Source of the DNA: Evansella alkalicola
GTDB lineage: Bacteria > Bacillota > Bacilli > Bacillales > Salisediminibacteriaceae
Assembly (NCBI RefSeq): GCF_019042735.1
Contig: NZ_JAHQCR010000045.1
Coordinates: 62,001 to 126,000 of the forward strand
Reading direction: 5' to 3'
Length of the DNA stretch: 64,000 bases
Made by a program: the position numbers and the translations under genes. Below, piece after piece: positions 16,681 through 25,112 of this stretch. Every line of letters begins with the position of its first letter. The stretch's first letter is position 1. The notes below the pieces were generated by a model that saw nothing but the letters and a program-made list of their open reading frames with translations, did not search any database and was not told where the DNA came from.

Positions 16681-17391
16681 ATGAATACAACTATTCAACA
16701 TAGGAATACACTTTTTAGTGATATACCGCCAAAAACGTGGGACGAATTATTGGAAGCTGGATCGGTAATCTCCATGAAAAAAAATAGTACGTTATTTTAT
16801 GAAGGTGACCCGTCAGAACATATCTATTATATAAAAGAAGGAAAAATTCGTATTACAAAAATGGCTGAAGACGGCAAAGTATTTTATTTACAAACGAAGA
16901 AAGATAATGACTTCATAGGAGAAACAAATTTATTTAATGGCCTTCCTCATCGTTTTGACGCTGTTGTTATACAAGATTCAGAAATAATTAGATTTGATAG
17001 GCTTGAGATAGAAACAATTATTGCCCAAGATACAGACCTTGCAGTCCGTTTTTTTAAGATGCTCTCCAATGAAAATCACACATTATTAGCACATTTAAGG
17101 GACCTAATCTTTTGTGGTAAACAAGGAGCCGTTCTTTCCATACTTATTCGGTTAAGTAATGAATATGGGAAAGAGGTTTCTTCTGGTGTCTTGATTAACA
17201 GAAAAATAACGAACCAGGAGCTGGCTAATTTTGTTGGGGCGACGCGAGAAAGTATTAATAGAATTTTGAAGCGATTAATAAAACAAAACATTATCTCAGT
17301 TAATACAAAATATATTACTATTCACGACATGGCCTTTTTAAAGGAGCATTTACGCTGCGCCCACTGCCCTTTCGATGAATGTACAATTTAA
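16681..17391 (+). CDS. fnr: Oxygen-sensing Crp/Fnr family regulator, B. subtilis Fnr type
   Basis: A 236-residue regulator with an N-terminal cyclic-nucleotide-fold domain (about 15-130), a dimerisation helix (about 130-150) and a winged helix-turn-helix (about 165-220, NQELANFVGATRESINRILK). The C-terminal cysteines C226, C229 and C234 and the aspartate D141 have the spacing and positions of the [4Fe-4S] ligands known for B. subtilis Fnr, which differ from the N-terminal ligands of E. coli Fnr. It should therefore activate anaerobic genes when oxygen is absent. In B. subtilis it lies with narK; here no nitrate gene is next to it. The region upstream holds no Fnr box that I can confirm. Confidence 0.88.
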   Translation: MNTTIQHRNTLFSDIPPKTWDELLEAGSVISMKKNSTLFYEGDPSEHIYYIKEGKIRITKMAEDGKVFYLQTKKDNDFIGETNLFNGLPHRFDAVVIQDSEIIRFDRLEIETIIAQDTDLAVRFFKMLSNENHTLLAHLRDLIFCGKQGAVLSILIRLSNEYGKEVSSGVLINRKITNQELANFVGATRESINRILKRLIKQNIISVNTKYITIHDMAFLKEHLRCAHCPFDECTI

Positions 17392-17482
17392 GAAACATTG
17401 CTTTGTAAAGATTACTGTCGATATTTAACACTGCTAATTTTTCTGCGGAACGTACACCTGTCTCTTCTTTTAAATTTATTTA

Positions 17483-17511
17483 GAAGATGTCTATTATTAG
17501 GCATCTTTTTT
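17483..17511 (+). terminator. Probable terminator after fnr
   Basis: AGATGTC pairs with GGCATCT and is followed by six T residues. It lies about 95 bases after the fnr stop. Confidence 0.65.
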
Positions 17512-17589
17512 GTCATGTTCTTCCTTCTAGTTTCATATAGTAAATTAACAAATTTGCTAGAAAGCTACTAGAATTAGGGGGTAAATAAT

Positions 17590-17778
17590 ATGAGATTAAA
17601 TGCTATTCAAATAGAAAAGCTAAGTGAACCGAAAAAGGTTGTAGAAGATCCTGACCAACAAGTAGAATGGATTGTAGACGCGTTAGAAATGCTGCTAAAT
17701 AAGTTCTTTCCAATTTTCCTCATTTTAGGGGTCCCATACATGATTTACTTATTCGTACAGCTACTCATTATCTTTTAA
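17590..17778 (+). CDS. Small single-span membrane protein
   Basis: A 62-residue protein with a charged N-terminal half (QIEKLSEPKKVVEDPDQQVEW) and a hydrophobic C-terminal half (about residues 39-62, FFPIFLILGVPYMIYLFVQL) that should cross the membrane once. The start is preceded by TAGGGGGTAAATAAT. The short length, good ribosome binding site and membrane span support a real small protein. The family is not recognised and the surrounding genes do not suggest a role. Confidence 0.6.
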   Translation: MRLNAIQIEKLSEPKKVVEDPDQQVEWIVDALEMLLNKFFPIFLILGVPYMIYLFVQLLIIF

Positions 17779-17837
17779 TGAAAAGCTCTGATAAAGGATA
17801 ATGTTGATATTTATCACTTTTAATTTTTTGTGGAAGG

Positions 17838-18066
17838 TACACTTGTCTCTTCCTCTACGAGCAAATGCTTCGTAGCGTATCCGTCGAGACAACTCGCAGC
17901 ATACTCGTGATGTTTATGCTCGTTCCTGCGGGATTAAAGGCAGGGGTAAGATCCCGAAGATGCAGGAGGCAGGACGCCGACATTACGCCGTTGCCCACAG
18001 GACGTGGGCATGTACTTAGGAGGAATTTGGAGGAGGCTTACCAGCCGCCCGCGGAAAGCGAATACC
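17838..18066 (+). repeat. Dispersed GC-rich repeat, near-complete copy
   Basis: Runs from TTGTCTCTTCCTCTACGAGC through TATCCGTCGAGACAACTCG, CTCGTTCCTGCGGGAT and GAGGCTTACCAGCCGCCCGC to GGAAAGCGAA. The GC content contrasts sharply with the flanks. An internal insertion with GACGCCGACATTACGCC is absent from the other copies. The open frame across it is not a gene. Confidence 0.85.
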
Positions 18067-18105
18067 TGTAACAATAAATCAACATCTAAATTTAACAGAG
18101 CCTAA

Positions 18106-18149
18106 TGAAAAAGAGGCTAGGACATTGTGTGATGATGTCCCGCCTCTCC
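18106..18149 (-). terminator. Intrinsic terminator of the tetR-type gene
   Basis: On the minus strand AGAGGCGGGACAT pairs with ATGTCCTAGCCTCT, with a T run after it. It lies 23 bases past the regulator stop. Confidence 0.75.
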
Positions 18150-18171
18150 TTATAGGATTATTAAAAGGTCA

Positions 18172-18789
18172 TCAAGATCTGATAACTGTATCTTCCACCC
18201 CTAAACCTATGACAAATGTTTTTACACTATTATTAATGAAAACTTCTTCAGGTACTTGTGCCACTTTTTCCCCAGCTATAAATCTCGAGAAAAAATAACC
18301 TAAATTCAACCAAAGGAAGTTCATCGCTTGTACTTCTGCATCAATCTCCCCGACTTTACCTAACTGTTGCATCTTTTCAAAGTAACCTATCAAAAATGCC
18401 TTAAAGTCCCTAGGATTGCTTGTTAGAGATTCAATAAGTGAAGGAATGGTATTTCTTTCCTGAAAAGCTAACATGATTATTTTTTCGTTTTGATTCATGT
18501 ACCAATGATACGTTTGACTAACTAGCTTTAAATCAGCTTCTAAATCATATGAAACATTTTTCAATAAAATATTTGTAACATCAACTAGATGATAAAAACG
18601 CTCTACAGCACTTTCTAATATCTTCTTCTTTGTACCAAAATGACGAAACAGTGTCATCTCACTATACCCTGCTTCTGCAGCTATCTCTTTTGTTGTAACA
18701 GCCTTAAAACCTTTTTTTTCCATCAGATCAATTGCAGCCTTTAAAATTCGATCTTCTGTAGTAACAATTAATTCTCTTTTTTCCTCCAT
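18172..18789 (-). CDS. TetR/AcrR family transcriptional regulator
   Basis: A 205-residue regulator. The N-terminal helix-turn-helix (about residues 12-58) contains AAIDLMEKKGFKAVTTKEIA and AGYSEMTLFRHFGTKKKIL, as expected for the family. The C-terminal part is an all-helical ligand and dimerisation domain with no recognisable ligand motif. The second ATG is chosen because AAGGTGGG lies seven bases before it and touches the first ATG. No regulated efflux gene is adjacent, so the target and ligand are unknown. Confidence 0.85.
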   Translation of the reverse strand: MEEKRELIVTTEDRILKAAIDLMEKKGFKAVTTKEIAAEAGYSEMTLFRHFGTKKKILESAVERFYHLVDVTNILLKNVSYDLEADLKLVSQTYHWYMNQNEKIIMLAFQERNTIPSLIESLTSNPRDFKAFLIGYFEKMQQLGKVGEIDAEVQAMNFLWLNLGYFFSRFIAGEKVAQVPEEVFINNSVKTFVIGLGVEDTVIRS

Positions 18790-18922
18790 GTGGCATCCCA
18801 CCTTAAGTTCTTACTTCTACTCCCACTTATATTTTATACTATTATACATTGTGAAGGAATACACATGAGAATAGTGTCATAAAAAAGTCAAAACATTTTT
18901 TAATTAAAACTTTATTAATAGT

Positions 18923-18952
18923 AAAAAAGATGACCTCTATAGAAGCCATCTC
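18923..18952 (-). terminator. Terminator after the coiled-coil lipoprotein gene
   Basis: On the minus strand AGATGGCTTCTATAGAGG is followed by TCATCTTTTTTAC; the hairpin is imperfect but the T run is good. Confidence 0.6.
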
Positions 18953-18967
18953 TAAGGTGTATCTCTT

Positions 18968-19612
18968 TTACCGGACAATACTTGATAGTCTCCATTCATC
19001 TTCGTAAATGAAAGTTAATTTTATCCCTCCATCAAACGTATAGTCCTTAGAATCTCCAGTTGTTAGTGAATACTCTGATTCAAAAACTTCTTCATCAAAG
19101 TCATAATTAAATGATGTCTGCCTTATATAATTTACTGAATCTAGAGAAATATAGTGGAATGTATAATACAGACGGCCATTTTCATCGTGCATATCTAATG
19201 TTTCCGCATTTGCATTGACTTGAATGTTCTCTGCTACTATACCTTCCAGAAAATAGTGATCACGATCATTCATAGCCTGAAAAATTTCCTTAGCTAGCTC
19301 GTCTAGGTAATCTCGGGTAACTAATTCTTCCTCTCTTAAGTTATCCTTTTCAATCAGTTCTTGACGATAGGTTAAAATATTATCCTTTAATGACCTATTC
19401 TCCTCTTCAAGTTCCTTAACTTGTTCTTGTAATGAAGTATTCTCATCCTTATATGACTCTATTTGCTGGACAAGTTGCTGATTCGTAGAAATTAACGTTT
19501 CAATATCACCCGTATCTTCGATGGGCTCCAATTGACCTTCATCTCCATTAATACAGCCAGTTAGTAACAAAAATATGATGGCAGTTACTGTAATTAATAA
19601 CACCCTTTTCAT
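18968..19612 (-). CDS. Lipoprotein with a coiled-coil segment
   Basis: A 214-residue protein. The signal peptide ends in the lipobox LTGC at about residue 19, so it should be anchored to the outer face of the membrane. Residues about 40-98 form a strongly predicted coiled coil (SLQEQVKELEEENRSLKDNI), followed by a small alpha/beta domain (about 100-214, LDELAKEIFQAMNDRDHYFLEG and strands) that looks like an NTF2-type cone fold. The start has AAAGGGG nine bases upstream. The function is unknown. A TGTCGAA heptamer at 19739 resembles a Spo0A box but may be chance. Confidence 0.7.
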   Translation of the reverse strand: MKRVLLITVTAIIFLLLTGCINGDEGQLEPIEDTGDIETLISTNQQLVQQIESYKDENTSLQEQVKELEEENRSLKDNILTYRQELIEKDNLREEELVTRDYLDELAKEIFQAMNDRDHYFLEGIVAENIQVNANAETLDMHDENGRLYYTFHYISLDSVNYIRQTSFNYDFDEEVFESEYSLTTGDSKDYTFDGGIKLTFIYEDEWRLSSIVR

Positions 19613-19760
19613 AGTATAAGCCCCTTTATAAAGTCTTGCTCGTCTGATTTTATCTTTAAACTATAAAGAAATGAATAATAAGTATCAAATTGAGTTTATT
19701 TTATCACTTTTTTCCAAGCTTTGAAAAGGGTTATTTATTGTCGAATTATCTGTACCCAGT

Positions 19761-19796
19761 AAAAAACCAATTCCATAGAAGATGGAATTGGTAAAA
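19761..19796 (-). terminator. Intrinsic terminator after the small SH3/Sm-like gene
   Basis: ACCAATTCCAT and ATGGAATTGGT form a perfect 11-pair stem with a five-base loop, followed on the minus strand by TTTTTT. Confidence 0.88.
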
Positions 19797-19817
19797 CGCA
19801 AGCAAAGCCCTTCTAAT

Positions 19818-20066
19818 TTACCAGAAGAATGCAGTACCTAAAGCAAAACCACCAATTGCTGCCAGTGCAACTGGAAACCAAAATCCTCCACCCCAACCCC
19901 AACCATAACCGAAGCCTCTTGCTGAAGGATTTACAGGCTCTAGCCATACGTAAGTACGGTCCACGTTCGCTATTCTACCTACGTATTCTCTGCCAGATTT
20001 GTCATATATTCGAACAACTTTTCCTTTATGCTTACAACATATATCATAGTAATAAGCAGCATCCAT
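19818..20066 (-). CDS. Small SH3/Sm-like protein with a glycine/aromatic tail (paralogue A)
   Basis: An 82-residue protein in two parts. Residues 1-45 show a small beta-barrel pattern, YYYDICCKHKGKVVRI and GREYVGRIANVDRTYVWLE, reminiscent of SH3 or Sm-like folds. The C-terminal part has a Gly/Trp-rich linker and a conserved hydrophobic end, PVALAAIGGFALGTAFFW. A paralogue with the same ends and a longer linker is at 30498. The start ATG has AAGGAGGTGG seven bases upstream. The hydrophobic tail could insert in a membrane. Function unknown. The paralogue's location beside a YjcZ cluster hints at a spore or envelope role. Confidence 0.75.
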   Translation of the reverse strand: MDAAYYYDICCKHKGKVVRIYDKSGREYVGRIANVDRTYVWLEPVNPSARGFGYGWGWGGGFWFPVALAAIGGFALGTAFFW

Positions 20067-20186
20067 CGTATGCCACCTCCTTTTCATCTCACCAATATTT
20101 TATTGAATCTCCATTGATTTCGATTGTATATTTGTCCCGTTCCCTATAATGATTTTTTGCATAATTTGTAGTGGGGAGGTTGCATA

Positions 20187-20894
20187 ATGAGTGACTATAT
20201 GGATATGTTAGCAGCATATGGAGTTACAGAAGCCCGTCCAGGTGGTAAACAAATGACGGAGAAGTTGTTATCTTCATACCCATTAAAAGAGGGTATGAAA
20301 GTACTTGAGATAGGATCCGGTTTAGGAGATACGGCAGCATTACTTTCTAAATACAAAACAGACGTAATTGCATTGGATTCTCACAAGAAAATGATAAAAA
20401 AAGCGAAGTCCCGTTTTGAGTCCATTGAAAATATACAGTGGTTGTGTGAAGATTTGCATTATGCAAATCTCAAGCCAAAGCAATTCCAAGCAATATTCTC
20501 TGAGTCTGTACTTGCATTTACAAACTTAAACCAATCTCTGCCTCTTTTATTTGAATGGCTAGATTCTTCAGGTAAATTGTTTGCTCTGGAACCAATCTAT
20601 TTAGGCGGTCTTTCAAACGAAGCATTAAAGCAATATAAGTCCTTTTACGGCTTCAATCACATGTTGACGGAAAAAGAATGGAATCAATATTTTTCAAACC
20701 ACAAATTTAAACTCGAGGATATCATCCATAGTGAAGATGCTAATATTGGATCATTTGAGACATCAAGTTTCCCTGATCTCATTATTGATGATGGTTTAGA
20801 TCAGGAGTATGTAGAATTAATGGAGAAGCACGTGAAATTCACGGAAGATTATTTAGGTTATTTTGATTTCGCATATTTTATTCTGAAAAAGTAA
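20187..20894 (+). CDS. Class I SAM-dependent methyltransferase
   Basis: A 235-residue methyltransferase with the SAM-binding motif I VLEIGSGLGDTAALLSK (about residues 38-54), the acidic residue of motif II in VIALDSHKKMI, and motif III-like FSESVLAFTNL. The N-terminal stretch EARPGGKQMTEKLLS resembles phospholipid or ubiquinone/menaquinone-type methyltransferases, but the substrate is not defined. The start has GGGGAGGTTGC six bases upstream. Monocistronic with a strong bidirectional terminator after it. Confidence 0.85.
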   Translation: MSDYMDMLAAYGVTEARPGGKQMTEKLLSSYPLKEGMKVLEIGSGLGDTAALLSKYKTDVIALDSHKKMIKKAKSRFESIENIQWLCEDLHYANLKPKQFQAIFSESVLAFTNLNQSLPLLFEWLDSSGKLFALEPIYLGGLSNEALKQYKSFYGFNHMLTEKEWNQYFSNHKFKLEDIIHSEDANIGSFETSSFPDLIIDDGLDQEYVELMEKHVKFTEDYLGYFDFAYFILKK

Positions 20895-20898
20895 TTAT

Positions 20899-20948
20899 GA
20901 ATAGAGGCTGAGAGAATGCGTTGTTTCTAGCATCACTCAGCCTCTATT
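20899..20948. terminator. Bidirectional intrinsic terminator
   Basis: AATAGAGGCTGAG and CTCAGCCTCTATT form a 13-pair stem between the converging methyltransferase and iadA genes. Confidence 0.88.
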
Positions 20949-20967
20949 ATTATATAATATGGTTGTT

Positions 20968-22128
20968 TTATTCAAAAGTCCCCTTAACTAGGTGTTCCTT
21001 ATTCTTCATTAGCCATTTCCCCTTGGACATTACACCGTTAATTACAGCAGATTCATCAATAATCATTAGATCAGCATCTTTTTCTGGCTGTATCCGTCCT
21101 TTCGATGGTAGCTTTAATATGTCTGCAGGATTCGCAGTTGCAACACGTAAAGCTTCCTCTAAAGGTACTCCTTCAACTAAGTAAGCATTCCTTACTTCAT
21201 CATAAAGACTAATAACTTTACCAATTTCTAGGCCGTTAAAATTCCCTTTATTGTCAAAACGCGGTAAACTCCCTTGACCGTCAGAAGTAAACATAATCTT
21301 GCCTATTGGAACACCTGATTCCAACATTTTCTTCAAGCTTTTGCTTGCACATAGGTCATTAACTTGCCCCGAAGAGCTACTAGTTGTTAAATCCACATAG
21401 CCTCCACCCAGTGCATAGTTAATTCCTGCCTCTAATAATTCATGTGTACGATTTATGTGTGTCGGTAAGAATTGTGAAATTGGAATATCCGTACTCTTAA
21501 CTACTTTTTCTAGCAAGTCTAGTTTTGTTGGACTATTACCAACATGAATAGTCACAACTCCCCCTTTACCGGACAGAATTCCACCAATCCTTGCTTCACT
21601 AGCTAAACGCGCTAATTCATGTTCTTGAGGTTGAGAAGAACGATGATCAGCTATGGCAATCTCTCCTGAACCGATTATTTCTTGGATAAAAATAATATCA
21701 GTTTCTACTGATCCAGTTAATGTTTTCACCGGGACATGGTAGTTACCACTTTTACAATAACAAGTAATTCCTTCTTCCGTTAATCCTTTTGCTTTTGCTA
21801 ATAAATTCGCCATCGTTCTTGTAGTACCATCGGTTCCAATTACTCCAACAACAGTGGTAATTCCCCCCATAATACAATCAGAGAGCATTAATTCAGGAGT
21901 TCGCGTTTTAAAACTGCCTTCCCCACCACCACCAGTAATATGGACGTGTCCATCAATTAATCCTGGTGTTATAATATAGCCACTCATATCGCTTACTTCA
22001 ATATAAGGATTTGCTTCTAGAGAAATGTGTTCCTCCACGGCAGCAATTCGACCATCAGCTATTAATATATCTTTTTTCCCCATATATTCTGGGGCAAACA
22101 CCTCTCCATTCTTGAGTAGCTTGAGCAT
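20968..22128 (-). CDS. iadA: Isoaspartyl dipeptidase (beta-aspartyl-peptidase)
   Basis: A 386-residue metal-dependent amidohydrolase of the urease superfamily that cleaves beta-linked aspartyl dipeptides formed during protein ageing. The metal-binding HxH lies in IDGHVHITGGGGEGSF (about residues 59-74), and further ligands are expected in CKSGNYHVPVK (bridging lysine), TIHVG, PTHINRTHEL and FTSDGQGSLP. Length and motifs agree well with bacterial IadA. The gene stands alone between two terminators, in a stretch of single-gene units. Confidence 0.9.
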   Translation of the reverse strand: MLKLLKNGEVFAPEYMGKKDILIADGRIAAVEEHISLEANPYIEVSDMSGYIITPGLIDGHVHITGGGGEGSFKTRTPELMLSDCIMGGITTVVGVIGTDGTTRTMANLLAKAKGLTEEGITCYCKSGNYHVPVKTLTGSVETDIIFIQEIIGSGEIAIADHRSSQPQEHELARLASEARIGGILSGKGGVVTIHVGNSPTKLDLLEKVVKSTDIPISQFLPTHINRTHELLEAGINYALGGGYVDLTTSSSSGQVNDLCASKSLKKMLESGVPIGKIMFTSDGQGSLPRFDNKGNFNGLEIGKVISLYDEVRNAYLVEGVPLEEALRVATANPADILKLPSKGRIQPEKDADLMIIDESAVINGVMSKGKWLMKNKEHLVKGTFE

Positions 22129-22252
22129 TTCTTTTTCATCCTTTCCACTTATGCTATCCTACTATCACTATAACACCTCTTTTATGTAGTATAAATGCAA
22201 AAAGACTGCCTCTAAAAATAGAGTCAGCCTGCGTTATACAAAGGAGTATTGT

Positions 22253-22519
22253 TTATACATAAAGGATTAGGGCAAAGACCAAGGAAGCTGCTCCTAATAC
22301 AGTAAGTAATATAGAAACTGCTGCTTCTTTCTTTTGGTACATTCTCATGGATAAAAAATAGATGCCCACCATAATTCCCATAAATAAAATCGCGTCGAAA
22401 ATTGGATGTAATAATGTGGCTTGTGTTGTCGTATGTTGATATATGGAGAAATTTACGAGGATCGCAATGCTCCATCCGACAAATAGCCCGATGCCTATGT
22501 AATTTAATAATTTTTTCAT
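22253..22519 (-). CDS. Small membrane protein, three predicted spans
   Basis: An 88-residue protein with hydrophobic segments at about residues 5-24, 40-57 and 66-86. The start is the ATG with AAGGGGGTG six bases upstream; an in-frame GTG lies inside that site. The short loops and lack of charged motifs give no indication of function. It is divergent from the sensor kinase gene and precedes iadA on the same strand. Family not recognised. Confidence 0.6.
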   Translation of the reverse strand: MKKLLNYIGIGLFVGWSIAILVNFSIYQHTTTQATLLHPIFDAILFMGIMVGIYFLSMRMYQKKEAAVSILLTVLGAASLVFALILYV

Positions 22520-22634
22520 CAATTTCACCCCCTTAATAAATATTTAATTTTTAAATTTTTTTACACATTTCATTGTTTTTAGTAGTCTTTATTCGTAAAA
22601 TAAAATCACAGTGGGATAATAGGAGTGATACAAA

Positions 22635-23987
22635 GTGGAACTCTACTTTCATTATTTATTAAATGTTTTTATTATTTTAACCCCTACATTTATTTATGCA
22701 ACTTTTTGGAAGAACCATACTTTCAATCGTTTTTCAAACGCAAATTCAATCACTTTATTCATATCTTGTGTCTGTGTAAGTATTTTAACCATTATTCTAT
22801 CCGTTGAATCATACAATGGAGTACCCTTTGATTTGCGATTTGTACCACTGTTTATTGGAACTATGATGGGTGGACCAATCATTGGAACAGGAATACTTGG
22901 GGTTCAAGTATTATTCCACATACTCACACACGGCTTTGATTATATTGCCTATTATCTATTTTCCCTTATTTCTGGAATTTTAATATTATTATCAGGAATA
23001 ATTTATCACAAATATTATTCCCTTTGGTCTCATACTAAAAGATTTTTATACATTACAATTGTATTTTTTGCAATTCCATTGCTTATTTTCCTCATGCCGA
23101 CTAGCTTGCTAACAATGCCTAAAGTCGAAGGTTTTTACACCATACTGTTTTTCTCAGCAACTCATATACCTACCATACTTATCACACTAACTATTATAGA
23201 AAAAATTAAGATGAATGCAAAGCTTCAAAAGGATTTAGAAAAAAGTGAGCAACTTCGTGTCGTAAGTGAGTTAGCCGCTTCTGTCGCCCACGAAGTACGT
23301 AACCCCATGACTGTAGCGAGGGGATTCATTCAGTTAATACATTCAAGATCCAATCTAACTTCAGATGAAAAAAAATATTTGCTATTAACTATATCAGAAT
23401 TAGACAGAGCCCAATCCATTATAAGCGACTACCTTTCCTTAGCAAAACCAGATGATAAAACACATTCACCAGTCAGCGTTTTTAAAGTAATGGATAAAGT
23501 ACGACATACCATTCAGGCTTACGCATTAATGAATAATGTATCAGTAGAAATTGCTGTCCCTCAAAACTTATCAATATTAGGTAACGAAAAAGAGCTAACG
23601 CAAGTCGTCTTGAATATAACAAAAAATGGAATCGAAGCAATGGAAAGTGGCGGAGTTCTTACATTAACGGCTGAGCTCAGAGATGATCATGTAGACATAA
23701 GTATTAAAGATACGGGGCAAGGCATGTCAAAGGAACAATTAAAACAATTAGGAAACGCTTATTTTACAACAAAAGAAAAAGGTACTGGGTTAGGATTAAT
23801 GATATCCTATAACATCATTCATTCATGGGGTGGTACTGTCTCTGTCCAGAGCAAAAAAGGAGAAGGAACAGAATTTATCATTCACCTTCCACTGTTAAGT
23901 GAAGCCCCAGAACATCAAGTCGTACCACCAATCGAACAATATATAAATAAGAGCGGTGATGCCTTGCATATCGGTCGCGACAACTAG
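22635..23987 (+). CDS. KinB-like sensor histidine kinase
   Basis: A 450-residue membrane kinase. The N-terminal half has six hydrophobic segments (about residues 5-190), including a 5TMR-LYT-type pattern (FVPLFIGTMMGGPIIGTGI). The kinase core follows: the phospho-acceptor H219 in VAHEVRNPMTVARGFIQLI, and ATP-binding boxes N (NITKNGIEAM), G1 (IKDTGQGM) and G2 (GTGLGLMI). This organisation matches sporulation kinases such as KinB that feed phosphate into the Spo0F-Spo0A relay. There is no adjacent response regulator, as usual for orphan sporulation kinases. It starts with GTG, with AGGAGTG seven bases upstream. Confidence 0.82.
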   Translation: MELYFHYLLNVFIILTPTFIYATFWKNHTFNRFSNANSITLFISCVCVSILTIILSVESYNGVPFDLRFVPLFIGTMMGGPIIGTGILGVQVLFHILTHGFDYIAYYLFSLISGILILLSGIIYHKYYSLWSHTKRFLYITIVFFAIPLLIFLMPTSLLTMPKVEGFYTILFFSATHIPTILITLTIIEKIKMNAKLQKDLEKSEQLRVVSELAASVAHEVRNPMTVARGFIQLIHSRSNLTSDEKKYLLLTISELDRAQSIISDYLSLAKPDDKTHSPVSVFKVMDKVRHTIQAYALMNNVSVEIAVPQNLSILGNEKELTQVVLNITKNGIEAMESGGVLTLTAELRDDHVDISIKDTGQGMSKEQLKQLGNAYFTTKEKGTGLGLMISYNIIHSWGGTVSVQSKKGEGTEFIIHLPLLSEAPEHQVVPPIEQYINKSGDALHIGRDN

Positions 23988-24087
23988 ACTGAGACCTATT
24001 TAGTTAACAACTAAACAATTTGTAATAGGTGAGCACTTATTATATTAAAGGCTGGAACATAACTATATGAATCCAGCCTCCACTCTA

Positions 24088-24561
24088 TTAATTTAAGACA
24101 ATTTCTTGATAAAACTGTTCGTATACTTCTTGTTCATATGCGCCAACCATTCTTGGCTCCCTTTCTTGGCCTGCTTCATAGTGGATGAGTGTTGGTGTAT
24201 ATTCCACCTCATATTGGTCCCAACCTTCACGAAATTCTTCAAGATTAAAGAGTTTCACCTCTACCCCTGCGGCTTCTGCTGCGTCCACAATTCTTGGTGT
24301 TGCAACACCACAATACTCACAAGTTGGACTGTAAAAGTATACTGTTACATCCTCTTCAGCATCTATTATCTCTGCCAATTCATGAGGTAAAATTATATTT
24401 TGATAATAAGGATCATTCAACTGCTTAACTGTTTCTGGGTGAAGCCTGTCCTTGCCGAAAGGATTCCCTTCAACCTGTTGTGTTGTTTGATAATTAGTAA
24501 TAAATATTAATGCCCCAAAGATAGAAAGTATAATAATGCTAAATATGATAATTTTCTTCAT
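24088..24561 (-). CDS. Thioredoxin-like disulfide protein, partner of BdbC
   Basis: A 157-residue protein with one N-terminal membrane anchor and a thioredoxin domain. The active site is CEYC in YSPTCEYCGVATP and the cis-proline is in YTPTLIHYE. It should act outside the membrane in making or shuffling disulfide bonds. It is the second gene of an operon with bdbC; the first in-frame ATG overlaps the bdbC stop (ATGA), but a second ATG has AAGGAG eight bases upstream and is preferred. In other Bacilli the partner is BdbD; this shorter protein occupies that place. Confidence 0.8.
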   Translation of the reverse strand: MKKIIIFSIIILSIFGALIFITNYQTTQQVEGNPFGKDRLHPETVKQLNDPYYQNIILPHELAEIIDAEEDVTVYFYSPTCEYCGVATPRIVDAAEAAGVEVKLFNLEEFREGWDQYEVEYTPTLIHYEAGQEREPRMVGAYEQEVYEQFYQEIVLN

Positions 24562-24566
24562 GTCAT

Positions 24567-24992
24567 TCACTCCTTCGATAGTTTAATAACCCAAATCATC
24601 AATAGGCTTATTAGTAAGAATGCTAGTCCTGCAAGAAATGGAATCGTAATAAAGCCAAACCAGTTTATATAAGCATAATTACAAGGTATAATTCCACATG
24701 CTTCAGCACGTTGACTTAATGCTGGTATTTTTTCTAACATGTAATGATAGGTTGAAAAACCTAACCCAATTACACTTATTGGAAGTGTATAATATGCTTG
24801 CTTAGCATCTTTTTTTACAGTAGCTATTGCTAAAGTTATTGCCATAGGATACATGAATATTCGCTGTATCCAACACAAGCTACAGGGAATATAGTGTCTT
24901 ATTTCAGAAAAATATAATGAACCTAATGTGGCAATGACTGCTATTCCCCAAGAGATAAACATGGCGTACTCTATTTTCTTTTGCTTCTCCAT
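24567..24992 (-). CDS. bdbC: Disulfide bond formation protein BdbC/DsbB-like
   Basis: A 141-residue protein with four predicted membrane spans, of the DsbB family, which reoxidises a periplasm-facing thiol oxidase and passes electrons to quinone. The first cysteine pair is in IPCSLCWIQR (about residues 36-45) and the second in EACGIIPCNYAYINW (about residues 94-108). Both pairs are intact. It heads a two-gene operon with the thioredoxin-like protein. Confidence 0.88.
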   Translation of the reverse strand: MEKQKKIEYAMFISWGIAVIATLGSLYFSEIRHYIPCSLCWIQRIFMYPMAITLAIATVKKDAKQAYYTLPISVIGLGFSTYHYMLEKIPALSQRAEACGIIPCNYAYINWFGFITIPFLAGLAFLLISLLMIWVIKLSKE

Positions 24993-25071
24993 GCTATTCC
25001 TCCAATGTAGTATTACTACGTTTTATCACTGTAACGATTTAACTATACACTAATTTTCAGGCTCGATTCAA

Positions 25072-25101
25072 AAAAAACACCTGCTAAACAGGTATTTTTT
25101 T
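25072..25101 (-). terminator. Terminator after the GGDEF-EAL gene
   Basis: ACCTG and CAGGT with the four-base loop TTTA/G are flanked by long A and T runs on both sides, so it may act in both directions. Confidence 0.7.
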
Positions 25102-25112
25102 CAGTACTAAAG

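Noticed and set aside
17865..18071. A 68-codon frame on the plus strand
   Set aside because: It lies wholly in the GC-rich repeat, and similar frames occur in the other copies in different phases.
19739..19745. A Spo0A box (TGTCGAA)
   Set aside because: A seven-base match is expected by chance in this length and it has no clear relation to a promoter.
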